Below, in pieces: positions 1 to 7,695 of a stretch of 17,380 nucleotides of DNA. The stretch comes from Clostridiales bacterium UBA4821 (GTDB lineage Bacteria > Bacillota > Clostridia > Acetivibrionales > UBA4821). Under the pieces are notes generated by a model. That model saw only the letters and a list, made by a program, of their open reading frames with translations, searched no databases and was not told where the DNA came from. The stretch covers positions 1 to 17,380 of the forward strand of contig DHFP01000254.1 in the NCBI GenBank assembly GCA_002402315.1, written 5' to 3'. A program made the translations under genes and the position numbers. Each line of letters starts with the position of its first letter. Position 1 is the first letter of the stretch.

Positions 1-119
1 ATATATAGACGAAAACGCGGTTAAAGTATAATAAGAAGCGAATTGAAAAGATACTTGAAAAAGATATAACAAACGAGGAAAGGCTTGATGCAATACTTCT
101 TACCACATATGTATGTAAT

Positions 120-782
120 GTGGTAATGCTGGAGTATAGAAATAAGGTTTGGGGTTATGACTACATGGCTTTCTCACGCCGAATTGGTGAGATTTGGGAA
201 CCTTTTTGCAAGTTGCCTTTTGAATACCCAGTAAATGAACTACAATTATACAGTCCACCTGACTTCCTTTATGTTCAAAGCGTCTTAAAGAAAGAAATAC
301 AAGACTTAGTTGATAATATTAGTATTTCAGCCGATGAAAAGAAAAAGCTACTACAATATTATCAGGCAGTATGGAATCTTATAGATTCAGGTAGTATCAG
401 TCTGAGTTTAGACCTACATTTTATACAAAACGAGATATATTATGATGTTGATTACAAGAGTGGTTTCAGCAGCAACGAAAAGGGCAATACCAACAGACTG
501 CTATTAGTGGCAAGCATTTATCAGTCTTTACCGGAAGAACACGAAAATTTAATCTTTGTGAGGCAGAAAGAAGAAGAAAACAACCATTACCTGCAAACTC
601 TGAAAAATTCGCCGTATTGGCAAGTGTATTGTGCTGATGAAGCATATGAAAAGATAAATGAGTTTACAGGGTTTGACCTTAAAGGTTGGATGAATGAAAA
701 TATGGATTGGAAAAACGATATATCGCCAGAGTTTAAGGATTATTTAGTAGAACATGACCTGCTAAAGTATTTGACTTGGTAG
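120..782 (+). CDS. Probable type II restriction endonuclease, 5' end damaged or start uncertain
   Basis: I do not recognise the exact family. Numbered from the GTG at 120, the protein has a stretch near residues 98-123 (D98, then DVDYK at 109-113, then SGFSSNEKGN) that resembles a PD-(D/E)xK nuclease core with D98, D111 and K113 as candidate catalytic residues. The gene directly precedes a TaqI-type adenine methyltransferase, the usual partner in a type II restriction-modification pair. The start is unsure. The frame stays open and protein-like back to position 9 (KKRIEKILEKD and so on) with no ATG, GTG or TTG before 120, and TAG at 6-8 closes it. No ribosome binding site precedes 120. The true 5' end may lie outside the window behind a frameshift near positions 20-30. 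It could therefore be a pseudogene. The nuclease role is inferred from context and a weak motif. Confidence 0.45.
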   Translation: MVMLEYRNKVWGYDYMAFSRRIGEIWEPFCKLPFEYPVNELQLYSPPDFLYVQSVLKKEIQDLVDNISISADEKKKLLQYYQAVWNLIDSGSISLSLDLHFIQNEIYYDVDYKSGFSSNEKGNTNRLLLVASIYQSLPEEHENLIFVRQKEEENNHYLQTLKNSPYWQVYCADEAYEKINEFTGFDLKGWMNENMDWKNDISPEFKDYLVEHDLLKYLTW

Positions 783-800
783 GTATATTGCGCTAATATA

Positions 801-835
801 AGATTACTTAAGATAATACTTAAGTAATCTTTTTT
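801..835 (+). terminator. Intrinsic terminator after the endonuclease-like gene
   Basis: A perfect 12-bp inverted repeat (801-812 with 819-830), AT-rich, has a 6-nt loop (ATAATA) and is followed by T831-835. It lies between the two restriction-modification genes, 18 nt after the first stop and just ahead of the methyltransferase ribosome binding site. It could also act as an attenuator or translation-blocking hairpin for the methyltransferase. Confidence 0.7.
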
Positions 836-852
836 AGTTTAGGAGAGAATGT

Positions 853-2340
853 ATGGAACATATTTATAGGTCTTACTATACAAAGAGTGATTTTATAACA
901 CAGTATATGGTTAAAATGCTTAACCCAAGTGAGCAAGATATGATTTTGGAGCCTTGTGGTGGTGATGGTGTTTTTATTGATTCACTTTTATCGGTAAATA
1001 GCAGCCTCAAAATAGATACTTGTGACCTTAATGATGAAGCTGTTGCTAAATTGACTGATAAGTATAGTGGAAATAGCAATATTCATATATGGCAGACTGA
1101 TACATTACTAGACGATAGATTTGATATGTATGCTGCTGATAAGAATGGATATTATGATAAAATAATTGGAAACCCACCATATGGTGGTTGGCAAGAATAT
1201 TCAAGGCGTGACGAACTTAAAAAGAAATACAATGGTTTTTATGTTAGAGAAACCTATTCTTTATTCGTATTAAGGTGTATATCCATGCTAAAGAATAAAG
1301 GGGTTCTTTCTTTCATTATACCCGATACGTTCCTTTTCTTACATAATCACACAGCGTTAAGGTCTTACCTGCTGGCTAACACAAAAATCAAGGAGATATT
1401 GATATTTCCTTCAAAGTTCTTTCCGGGTGTATCCTTTGGGTATAGCAATTTGAGCATCATTACCGTTGAGAAGGAAAGTAATAAAGATGTTGCTTTTGGT
1501 AATAATGTTAGAATAATTAAAGGTATGAAAACTGATAAGGACTTGGAGAGGATAAGGTTAGAAAAGGATATTGAGGATTTAACAGTAATCGTGAAAAAAC
1601 AAGAGGAAATCTTTGGTGCTGAACATCACGCATTTATACTTAGTAATGACCATCTAAGCGATATAATAGCTAATACTAAATTGAAGTTAGGTGATATAGC
1701 TGATTGTGTAACCGGAATATACTCAGGTGACAATAAGCGGTTCTTTGCAGTTGCTAATGAGAGTGTGCGTGGTGGTGCAGGGTATCCTGTTGCTAAGGAT
1801 GAAGAAATAGATAAAAACTGTATATCATTGAAGGGTACTGACAACTTCAAGTATGTGCCAGTTATAAAAAGTAGTTCAAGAACAAGGTATGTAAGGGATT
1901 CAATAGATTGGTATATAGACTGGACTAAGGATGCTATCAATCACTACAATAATGATAAAAAGGCACGGTTTCAGAACTCGCAGTATTATTTTAAACACGG
2001 TATTGCACTTCCGATGGTTAAAAGTTCAAGAATTTACGCAACAATAATGAATAAGATGGTCTTTGACCAAAGCATTGTAGGTGTATTCCCAAAGGATAAA
2101 TACTATTACTTTGTATTAGGGCTGATGAACTCTGAAATAGCTAATAAACTAATTCATACTATTAATCCTACAGCTAATAACTCTGCAAACTACCTAAAGA
2201 AGATTCCGATTTTACTGCCAAGTGACGCAGATATGCAGTATATAGCTGATAAAGTAAAGGATATAGTTGATAACCCTGAGAATATCGAAGACCGTCACGA
2301 AGAAGTAAATGAGTTTTTCAACCGTTTATATATGTGCTAA
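853..2340 (+). CDS. N6-adenine DNA methyltransferase, TaqI-like
   Basis: Transfers a methyl group from S-adenosylmethionine to adenine N6 in DNA. It probably protects host DNA from a cognate endonuclease, plausibly the gene immediately upstream. The N-terminal half is a Rossmann-type methyltransferase domain with the SAM-binding motif LEPCGGDGVF at residues 32-41, an acidic motif near D58, and the catalytic NPPY at 107-110 typical of gamma-class adenine methylases such as M.TaqI. Residues from about 260 to 480 resemble the TaqI-like C-terminal target-recognition region (GDIADCVTGIYSGDNKRFF; later NKLIHTINPTANNSANYLKKIPI). The 495-residue length fits. The ATG at 853 has AGGAGAG at 841-847. A terminator hairpin follows. 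The target sequence cannot be read from the protein alone. Confidence 0.85.
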   Translation: MEHIYRSYYTKSDFITQYMVKMLNPSEQDMILEPCGGDGVFIDSLLSVNSSLKIDTCDLNDEAVAKLTDKYSGNSNIHIWQTDTLLDDRFDMYAADKNGYYDKIIGNPPYGGWQEYSRRDELKKKYNGFYVRETYSLFVLRCISMLKNKGVLSFIIPDTFLFLHNHTALRSYLLANTKIKEILIFPSKFFPGVSFGYSNLSIITVEKESNKDVAFGNNVRIIKGMKTDKDLERIRLEKDIEDLTVIVKKQEEIFGAEHHAFILSNDHLSDIIANTKLKLGDIADCVTGIYSGDNKRFFAVANESVRGGAGYPVAKDEEIDKNCISLKGTDNFKYVPVIKSSSRTRYVRDSIDWYIDWTKDAINHYNNDKKARFQNSQYYFKHGIALPMVKSSRIYATIMNKMVFDQSIVGVFPKDKYYYFVLGLMNSEIANKLIHTINPTANNSANYLKKIPILLPSDADMQYIADKVKDIVDNPENIEDRHEEVNEFFNRLYMC

Positions 2341-2360
2341 ATAACAACGGAATCATACTA

Positions 2361-2392
2361 AGAGCATCTCAACTCTCGAGGTGCTCTTTTTT
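2361..2392 (+). terminator. Intrinsic terminator after the methyltransferase
   Basis: A 10-bp stem (2361-2370 with 2378-2387, one T:G wobble) has a 7-nt loop and runs directly into T2387-2392. It sits 20 nt after the methyltransferase stop codon. Confidence 0.85.
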
Positions 2393-2467
2393 GTTGCTTT
2401 CAGAAGGTTCTATTCGCTGCAGCAGCACTTATCAATCAATTTGTATTTTAATTTTATTTGCATCGAA

Positions 2468-2496
2468 TTGAAATCAGTCTCAGGCCTGTCTGTATA
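2468..2496 (+). promoter_or_regulatory. Possible sigma-A promoter for the HTH gene
   Basis: TTGAAA at 2468-2473, a 17-nt spacer, then TGTATA at 2491-2496; TATATA at 2493-2498 gives 19-nt spacing. It lies after the methyltransferase terminator and about 35 nt before the HTH start, so an independent promoter is needed here. Only the sequence match supports it. Confidence 0.4.
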
Positions 2497-2530
2497 TAAA
2501 AGTATTAAAAAGTACAAGGAGGTACAGGCA

Positions 2531-2737
2531 ATGTCACAGTACACAGATATTAAAACCACATCGCAGCTTACAGGAATTTCAGTTATCAGCCTTAGGAGAG
2601 GTGCTAAGACAGGGCGTTTTAAGGCAATCAGGATAGGCAAAGCACTAAGAGGTAAGCTGATGTTCGACATTCAACAGCTGTCACAGCAGCTGGCAGACGA
2701 GGCTTATGGAGTGATTAAAGAAAAGGAGTGTGAATAA
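2531..2737 (+). CDS. Small excisionase-like HTH DNA-binding protein
   Basis: A 68-residue protein. It starts at ATG 2531, preceded by AAGGAGG at 2516-2522; an open frame back to 2381 runs through a terminator and is not credible as coding. The central part (TTSQLTGISVISLRRGAKTGRFKAIRIG, split here as residues about 9-36) has the layout of a winged-helix MerR/excisionase-type domain: helix-turn-helix, then a basic strand and GKLMF, then DIQQL. Such proteins regulate small mobile modules or direct recombination, but no integrase is visible nearby. Its TAA ends 1 nt before the next gene's ATG, so the two are probably co-translated. The family call is by pattern; the function is unknown. Confidence 0.6.
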   Translation: MSQYTDIKTTSQLTGISVISLRRGAKTGRFKAIRIGKALRGKLMFDIQQLSQQLADEAYGVIKEKECE

Positions 2738-2738
2738 T

Positions 2739-3062
2739 ATGGCAGCAGGTAAAAGTTGTACCGTTCGTGTACAGGCTCAATTCGACCAAGTATTAGCTTC
2801 AAAGCGTTTAGCAACAGCGGACGAAGTTAAAAAGGTAGGATTTAAACCAGGAGAACACATCTATGTATGTGACAAAGCGAACCACGAATTCGTCATAAAC
2901 GTCGGTACCGGCGAAGTTGCACACCTTCATAGCCTAAACGGATATGGGCCGGGAGCTTATGCTTTGCGTGACGAATGGAGCCAGATAAAATTTGTGGTAG
3001 ACCCTATGGATAAAAAGGTTCATGCGACAGGGGACGGTTCTCAGGTGTCGCACTTACTTTAA
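2739..3062 (+). CDS. Small protein of unknown function with repeat-derived C-terminus
   Basis: A 107-residue protein not assigned to a family. ATG 2739 is chosen because GGAG at 2725-2728 is 10 nt upstream; the in-frame GTG at 2730 would be only 1 nt from that site. It follows the HTH gene with a 1-nt gap, indicating coupled expression. There is no signal peptide or membrane segment. The body has short beta-prone stretches (HIYVCDKANHEFVINVGTGEVAHLHS). The last residues (about GDGSQVSHLL) are written by the left arm and loop of a 25-bp palindromic repeat, and the stop TAA at 3060-3062 lies in the loop. The original C-terminus was therefore probably replaced when the repeat inserted. Confidence 0.6.
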   Translation: MAAGKSCTVRVQAQFDQVLASKRLATADEVKKVGFKPGEHIYVCDKANHEFVINVGTGEVAHLHSLNGYGPGAYALRDEWSQIKFVVDPMDKKVHATGDGSQVSHLL

Positions 3063-3092
3063 AGGAATGCGACACCTGAGAACCGTCCCCTG
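3028..3092. repeat. 25-bp perfect palindromic (REP-like) element
   Basis: Arms at 3028-3052 and 3068-3092 are perfect inverted repeats of 25 bp around a 15-nt loop. They contain the GGGGACGGTTCT core. From memory, dispersed elements with this core are common in clostridial genomes and resemble REP elements mobilised by RAYT (Y1 tyrosine) transposases; no such transposase is in the window. The element overlaps the end of the 2739 gene and sits 12 nt from the convergent mecA-like stop, so its hairpin may act as a bidirectional terminator. Confidence 0.8.
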
Positions 3093-3103
3093 CCTTATTA
3101 TTA

Positions 3104-3733
3104 TCATTTGAAGTAGTCTTTTAGTATTGGTAAGGCATCAAGTTCTATCATCTTTGTACCATATTCGTTAAGGTATCCTTCGATAAAGTCGGTATTTGCT
3201 GCCTTCCTGCTATACTCACTCATAATTGAATCAAAGTAGTCAGGGTTAGTATTTGCTATGCTGGTATTGGTAATAACAAGATAAAACAGTTTATCAGCTT
3301 TATATAAAGTACTTTCACCAAAGTACAGGTCTGAGACCAATCCAGCAACCGAACACAGGTCCTCAAATTCCTCAAATGAGTATATTATAATTCCGGATGA
3401 AACCTTCTTGCTTCTTTTCCTTACCTTAAGTTCAGACTTCTTAAATTTATTTTTTATATACTTATGAATGGATTCAAAATCCGCATCTTCTTCTACCTTG
3501 GTAACTGTTATGACCAGATTGTCGCCAGAGCCGGGAGCAGCTTCGATAAAAAGCTGTGCATTGGATGATGAAAACCCATATTCAATCTCAGCTTGATGCA
3601 TCATATCCCAAAAGAGCTCCTGAGCTTGAGGAGAATTATAGGATAGTGTAGTAAAATCTATATTACGTTCTTTTAAATCGGATATTGATAAAGTAACTTT
3701 TATTTTATTTTCATTAATCTTCTCAATCTTCAT
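3104..3733 (-). CDS. MecA-family adaptor protein for ClpC
   Basis: Members of this family bind substrates and deliver them to the ClpC AAA+ unfoldase for ClpP degradation; in Bacillus MecA controls competence through ComK. The N-terminal domain (MKIEKINENKIKVTLSISDL, then the AQELFWDMMHQAE segment near residues 37-50) matches the MecA N-terminal fold. A short charged linker (about 82-110) follows, then a C-terminal ClpC-binding-type domain (IYSFEEFEDLCSVAG, FYLVI, ending with an LPILKDYF-like segment). The 209-residue length is normal. The start is ATG at 3733, with GGTGAT 6-11 nt upstream; an in-frame TTG at 3745 lacks better support. It is monocistronic and convergent with the 2739 gene. 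Which proteins it targets is unknown. Clostridial genomes often have several such paralogues, so I give no firm symbol. Confidence 0.85.
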   Translation of the reverse strand: MKIEKINENKIKVTLSISDLKERNIDFTTLSYNSPQAQELFWDMMHQAEIEYGFSSSNAQLFIEAAPGSGDNLVITVTKVEEDADFESIHKYIKNKFKKSELKVRKRSKKVSSGIIIYSFEEFEDLCSVAGLVSDLYFGESTLYKADKLFYLVITNTSIANTNPDYFDSIMSEYSRKAANTDFIEGYLNEYGTKMIELDALPILKDYFK

Positions 3734-4069
3734 AATTATCACCAAACTTTAAAAAGATATACAATACATACTTACATTATATATATAATAAAAATTATTG
3801 AAAAGTATTAAAAATTGGATTTTTTGTTAATTTGAACGAGTTTATTATAAAATTCTCATCTAGCCTCAAAATTATTTCTTTATATATATAGAAAATGTTT
3901 TGCTGATTTATTATATTTTATTTTTTAATTTTTAACTCTATTATATTACTATTATATGCAATGTAAACATAATATGTTTTCTTTGTATTAAATTACTCTA
4001 AGGAAATATACTTTTATATCAATAAAGTTTGTCTAAAGAGATAGAATATTCTTAGCGAGGTGAATTCAC
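3734..4069. other. AT-rich divergent intergenic spacer
   Basis: A gap of 336 bp between the divergent mecA-like gene and the unknown 4070 gene. It is extremely AT-rich, with runs of TATATATA near 3781-3788 and 3882-3889. Both genes should have promoters here. Several weak -10-like hexamers occur, but none pairs with a good -35 at 16-18 nt, so I do not call one. I see no RNA gene, terminator or coding frame in it. Confidence 0.6.
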
Positions 4070-4966
4070 ATGGATCAAAAAGATAATATAGAATTTAGAG
4101 AAACTGAAGATAGACTTGAAGAAATAGATAAACCAATAGAGATCGTATATGATACAACAAAGGACTTCTATAAGGGTATACGCGGTGAATTAAGGTTTAA
4201 GGCGGAGGGACTATTCAAGAAGGCTAGAGAGAAGGGTATTTCAATAGAAAATATAGAGATTGCAACCTTGAAGGAGGAAAGTGTCGAATTTCCAGGTCTG
4301 GGAAATGTAGAATTACCTACGTATGTAGTAAAAGTAAGAGGAATGGTTCTGGAAAATCAACAAACTATGGTAGATGGGAAACAGATAGATTTTTACAACC
4401 GTTATCAAAAGTATGCAGCTGAGAAGATAGAAGACAAAAATCTAGTAAAAGATGAGCATGAAAAAGCTGTATATAATAATAAAAGGCTTGTTATTAAGCA
4501 GAACCCGGACCTGAATCTTTCTGACTGGGAAAAGTTTGAGATTGGTAAAGCCATTATCGAAGATAAGGAATTTGGATTGGAAAAGACCATAACCGGAGCA
4601 TGTGATAGAGTTATTAGAAAACTAATGGGAGAGAATGATTGGCTCTATCCGGGTGAAGCACGGCTTCTTGAGGAAGAATTTAATGAGATTGATAAAAAAG
4701 CTGCCGCACGTGAAGCTCAGGGGGTTGATGGAGTATCAGCCAGAAAAGCATCGGAAAAACAACTGAGTTACTTTAAAAGTAGGGTTAGGAATATGGGGCT
4801 TGACCCTGAAGACAAATCAACAATTAGAGCTATTACAGATGAGGTAGGCATAGATTATAAACCTTTAGAACAGTTCAGTATATCTGAAATGAGCAGATTA
4901 ATTGATTCTATTAGCAGGATTGCTCCAATAGTGAAGAAGAAATTGAGTGCGAAAGTGGTGCAGTAA
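4070..4966 (+). CDS. Unrecognised 298-residue cytoplasmic protein with phage-like C-terminal segment
   Basis: ATG 4070 has GAGGTG at 4056-4061. The protein is rich in charged residues and has no signal peptide or membrane segment. Residues about 30-125 alternate helix and strand (TYVVKVRGMVLENQQTMVDGKQIDFYNRYQKY, cut by position). Residues 227-282 (ASEKQLSYFKSRVRNMGLD, then an ISEMSRLIDSI segment) resemble the short xTxKQxxYLxxL...LTxxEASxLI domain at the C-terminus of many phage and mobile-element proteins, including some single-strand-annealing recombinases. That makes a nucleic-acid role possible but unproved. No recognisable catalytic motif is seen. It stands alone between an AT-rich spacer and the DUF4321 promoter. 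Confidence 0.7.
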   Translation: MDQKDNIEFRETEDRLEEIDKPIEIVYDTTKDFYKGIRGELRFKAEGLFKKAREKGISIENIEIATLKEESVEFPGLGNVELPTYVVKVRGMVLENQQTMVDGKQIDFYNRYQKYAAEKIEDKNLVKDEHEKAVYNNKRLVIKQNPDLNLSDWEKFEIGKAIIEDKEFGLEKTITGACDRVIRKLMGENDWLYPGEARLLEEEFNEIDKKAAAREAQGVDGVSARKASEKQLSYFKSRVRNMGLDPEDKSTIRAITDEVGIDYKPLEQFSISEMSRLIDSISRIAPIVKKKLSAKVVQ

Positions 4967-4995
4967 AAAGCGAGGGTAATTTTACCTATTATTTA

Positions 4996-5024
4996 TTGAA
5001 ATGATAAGTATATACAGGTATAAT
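4996..5024 (+). promoter_or_regulatory. Strong sigma-A promoter of the maf-mre operon
   Basis: TTGAAA at 4996-5001, a 17-nt spacer, and a perfect TATAAT at 5019-5024. Transcription would begin near 5031, about 38 nt before the DUF4321 start. It is the only strong promoter seen before the closely spaced run of genes to mrdA, so it likely drives the whole operon. Confidence 0.75.
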
Positions 5025-5068
5025 AATAAGGATAGAGAAACAAAAGGGGACTGTGAGGTAGTATAAAG

Positions 5069-5326
5069 ATGGTGTACAAAGAAAAGAATCCTATAATCTT
5101 AATTGCTCTATTGGTATCAGGTTTGGTAATTGGAGGAATTATAGGAGATCATTTCGGAGCCGGCAGTGAATTGAAGTTCCTTCAGCGTGGCTTTGTATTG
5201 GGTATTGATCCACCTTTTCAGTTAGACATAGGCATGTTGAAACTTAATTTTGGTTTTCTGTTGAAGGTTAATGTTGCAAGTGCAATAGGAATAATTATTT
5301 CCATTCTTGTATATAGAAAAATGTAG
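5069..5326 (+). CDS. DUF4321 small membrane protein
   Basis: An 85-residue protein with two membrane segments: about residues 8-27 (IILIALLVSGLVIGGIIGDH) and 66-82 (VNVASAIGIIISILVYR). Between them is the conserved GFVLGIDPPFQLDIGMLKLNFGF region (about 41-63) typical of DUF4321. Members are commonly found just before maf in Clostridia, as here, with 12 nt between the genes. The function is unknown; the position suggests a link to envelope or division genes. ATG 5069 has a GAGG-type site at 5053-5056, somewhat far upstream. It is the first gene of the operon. Confidence 0.8.
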   Translation: MVYKEKNPIILIALLVSGLVIGGIIGDHFGAGSELKFLQRGFVLGIDPPFQLDIGMLKLNFGFLLKVNVASAIGIIISILVYRKM

Positions 5327-5338
5327 GGGATTCTAATA

Positions 5339-5926
5339 ATGAATATTATACTCGCTTCAGCTTCTCCAAGAAGAAGAGAGATACTTGAGCAGATTGGAAT
5401 TAACTTTACTGTACAAGCAAGCAGCGTTAAAGAGGACATAGCAGTTCCGGAAAGTGCTGAGTGCTTTGTGGAAAAGCTAGCATTTATGAAGGCTCAGGAA
5501 GTTGCCCGGAGAATAGTCCCCGGGTCTTTAGTTATAGGGGCAGATACGATAGTACTAAGTAAAGGCAGTATTTTAGGAAAGCCTGGAAATGAAGACGAGG
5601 CTTTTATTATGTTAAGAAGCCTTTCAGATAATACTCACTTGGTGTTGACCGGATTAGCATTGATTGAGTCTCCGGGAGAAAGAATCTTAGTATCACATAA
5701 GAAGACAGAAGTTAAGTTTAGGGCAATTTCAGATGATGAAATATGGGCATATATAAATACCGGTGAACCTCTGGATAAGGCAGGTTCATACGGTATACAA
5801 GGACGCGGAGCAATTTTTGTAGAAAAGATTAATGGGTGTTATTTTAATGTTGTTGGTCTTCCGGTATCCAAGTTATATTTGATGTTAAGGGAGTTTGGCA
5901 TAGAGCCGTTAATAAGGAGGCGTTAA
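5339..5926 (+). CDS. maf: Maf nucleoside triphosphate pyrophosphatase
   Basis: Maf proteins hydrolyse dTTP/UTP or modified nucleotides to the monophosphate plus pyrophosphate, clearing non-canonical nucleotides; overexpression inhibits septation in Bacillus. The family signature SASPRRREIL is at residues 7-16, the GADTIV acidic motif near 67-72, and GEPLDKAGSYGIQG near 141-154, all intact. The 195-residue length is standard. It starts at ATG 5339 with AGGGGA at about 5325-5330. The stop TAA shares one base with the radC ATG (TAATG), so translation is coupled. It is a cytoplasmic enzyme. Confidence 0.97.
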   Translation: MNIILASASPRRREILEQIGINFTVQASSVKEDIAVPESAECFVEKLAFMKAQEVARRIVPGSLVIGADTIVLSKGSILGKPGNEDEAFIMLRSLSDNTHLVLTGLALIESPGERILVSHKKTEVKFRAISDDEIWAYINTGEPLDKAGSYGIQGRGAIFVEKINGCYFNVVGLPVSKLYLMLREFGIEPLIRRR

Positions 5927-6642
5927 TGGATTCATTAGCACTAAATGATAAGGAAAAGTTAAGAATAAAAGATTTGCCGGAGAATGAACGTCCATATGAA
6001 AGGCTGCAAAAATATGGGCCTCAAGTGTTATCAAATGCGGAGTTAATGGCAATAATTATTAAGACAGGAACGAAAAATGAAACCTCGATTGATATTGCAC
6101 GCAGACTGCTTAAGATGGATGAAGAAGAAATAGGACTTGCTTTTCTCAATCACCTTTCACTTGAGGAATTACAAAACGTAAGGGGAATTGGAAAAGTTAA
6201 GGCTATTCAGATAAAAACCGTAATGGAGTTAGCCAAGCGGATTTCATCAACTGGAAGAAGCAATAGGGTTGTTATAAAATCGCCTGATGATGTAAGCAAG
6301 TATTTAATGGAAGAAATGAGATGTTTAAAACAAGAAGAGATCAGGATACTAATACTAAATACCAAGAACTACGTGATGAAAGCCTGCACCATTGCTGTTG
6401 GAGGATTAAATGTATCAACGGTAGAAATTAGAGAGGTTTTCAAAGAACCTATAAGATCAGGCGCAGCATCAATCATACTTGTACATAATCATCCCAGTGG
6501 AGACCCCACGCCAAGCAAGGACGACATCCAATTCACAAAGAGAATTACTGAAGGTGGAGAAATTATAGGGATAAAGATTCTTGACCATATTGTAATCGGA
6601 GATGGAACCTATGTAAGCTTGAAGGAGAGAGGGCTATTTTAA
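5926..6642 (+). CDS. radC: RadC-family JAMM-domain protein
   Basis: Historically named for DNA repair, although its role is not firmly established. The N-terminal part contains a helix-hairpin-helix (NVRGIGKVKA, residues about 84-93). The C-terminal MPN/JAMM domain has the metal motif HNHPSGDPTPSKDD at 187-200, with H187, H189 and D200 as likely zinc ligands, all present. The 238-residue length is typical. It starts at ATG 5926, overlapping the maf stop by one base, with AAGGAGG at 5914-5920. The maf-radC-mreB order matches Bacillus, where the gene was called ysxA. It is the third gene of the operon. Confidence 0.96.
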   Translation: MDSLALNDKEKLRIKDLPENERPYERLQKYGPQVLSNAELMAIIIKTGTKNETSIDIARRLLKMDEEEIGLAFLNHLSLEELQNVRGIGKVKAIQIKTVMELAKRISSTGRSNRVVIKSPDDVSKYLMEEMRCLKQEEIRILILNTKNYVMKACTIAVGGLNVSTVEIREVFKEPIRSGAASIILVHNHPSGDPTPSKDDIQFTKRITEGGEIIGIKILDHIVIGDGTYVSLKERGLF

Positions 6643-6660
6643 GAGAGGAGTAATTATTAA

Positions 6661-7683
6661 ATGGGAATTTTTTCTAAAGATATCGGAATAGACCTAGGCA
6701 CTGCTAACACCTTGGTGCATGTAAAGAATAGAGGTATTGTGGTTAGAGAACCTTCGGTGGTAGCTATAAATAAAAGAAATTCTGAAGTCCTGGCGGTGGG
6801 ACAAGCTGCCAAGGATATGATAGGACGAACTCCTGGGGATATCGTTGCTATTAGACCTTTAAAGGATGGAGTTATTGCTGACTTTGATGTAACACAGGCA
6901 ATGCTGAAGCATTTTATAAGGAGAGTATCTCACAGCAGCTTTTTGTCCAAACCGCGGGTAGTGGTGTGTGTACCTTCCGGTGTTACTGAGGTTGAAAAAA
7001 GAGCTGTTGAAGAAGCAACTTACTCAGCGGGAGCAAAGGAAGCTTATCTAATGGAAGAACCTATGGCAGCAGCTATTGGAGCCAATCTACCGGTAGGGGA
7101 ACCATTAGGAAGTATGGTGGTTGATATTGGAGGAGGTACCAGTGAAGTAGCAGTAATCTCACTTGGAGGGATAGTTACCAGCAAATCACTGAGAATAGCT
7201 GGAGATGAACTGGATGATGCTATTGTAAACTATATAAAAAAAGAGTATAATTTAATGATTGGGGAAAGGACGGCAGAGGAGATTAAAGTTACTATAGGTT
7301 CTGCTTACCCAAGAATGAAAGAGGATAGTATAGAAATAAGGGGTAGGGATTTAATCACGGGGCTGCCTAAGAACATTGTTATTACTTCCACTGAAATACA
7401 GGAAGCATTAAAAGAGCCTGTAAATGCAATTGTAGATGCAATAAAGCTAACATTAGAGAAGACACCTCCGGAATTAGCTGCAGATATCATGGATAGAGGA
7501 ATAATGCTTACCGGTGGCGGTGCTCTCTTAAGCGGCCTTGATAGGCTGATTAATGAGGAAACAGGTATGTCGGTTAATATTGCAGAGTGGCCTCTTGATT
7601 GTGTAGCCCTTGGAGCAGGTAAGGTTCTTGATGAAATAGAAACGTTGAGAAGGGTATTAATATCACCCAAAAAACTTAAGTAG
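6661..7683 (+). CDS. mreB: Rod-shape-determining protein MreB
   Basis: Actin-like ATPase forming membrane-associated filaments that orient the cell-wall elongation machinery. The actin-fold motifs are complete: phosphate 1 GIDLGTANT at residues 9-17, phosphate 2 DIGGGTSEVA at 155-164, and the adenosine motif LTGGGALL at 283-290. The 340-residue length is standard. The N-terminal MGIFSKDIGI resembles the family's short membrane-binding start. It starts at ATG 6661 with GAGGAG at about 6643-6648, and mreC follows after 12 nt. As the filament-forming subunit it should be the most abundant product of the operon. Confidence 0.98.
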   Translation: MGIFSKDIGIDLGTANTLVHVKNRGIVVREPSVVAINKRNSEVLAVGQAAKDMIGRTPGDIVAIRPLKDGVIADFDVTQAMLKHFIRRVSHSSFLSKPRVVVCVPSGVTEVEKRAVEEATYSAGAKEAYLMEEPMAAAIGANLPVGEPLGSMVVDIGGGTSEVAVISLGGIVTSKSLRIAGDELDDAIVNYIKKEYNLMIGERTAEEIKVTIGSAYPRMKEDSIEIRGRDLITGLPKNIVITSTEIQEALKEPVNAIVDAIKLTLEKTPPELAADIMDRGIMLTGGGALLSGLDRLINEETGMSVNIAEWPLDCVALGAGKVLDEIETLRRVLISPKKLK

Positions 7684-7695
7684 GGGGGCATATAA

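Noticed and set aside
2381..2530. Upstream in-frame extension of the HTH gene from GTG 2381
   Set aside because: It begins inside the methyltransferase terminator stem, has no ribosome binding site and translates to a Phe/Tyr-rich sequence unlike the rest; ATG 2531 has a perfect AAGGAGG.
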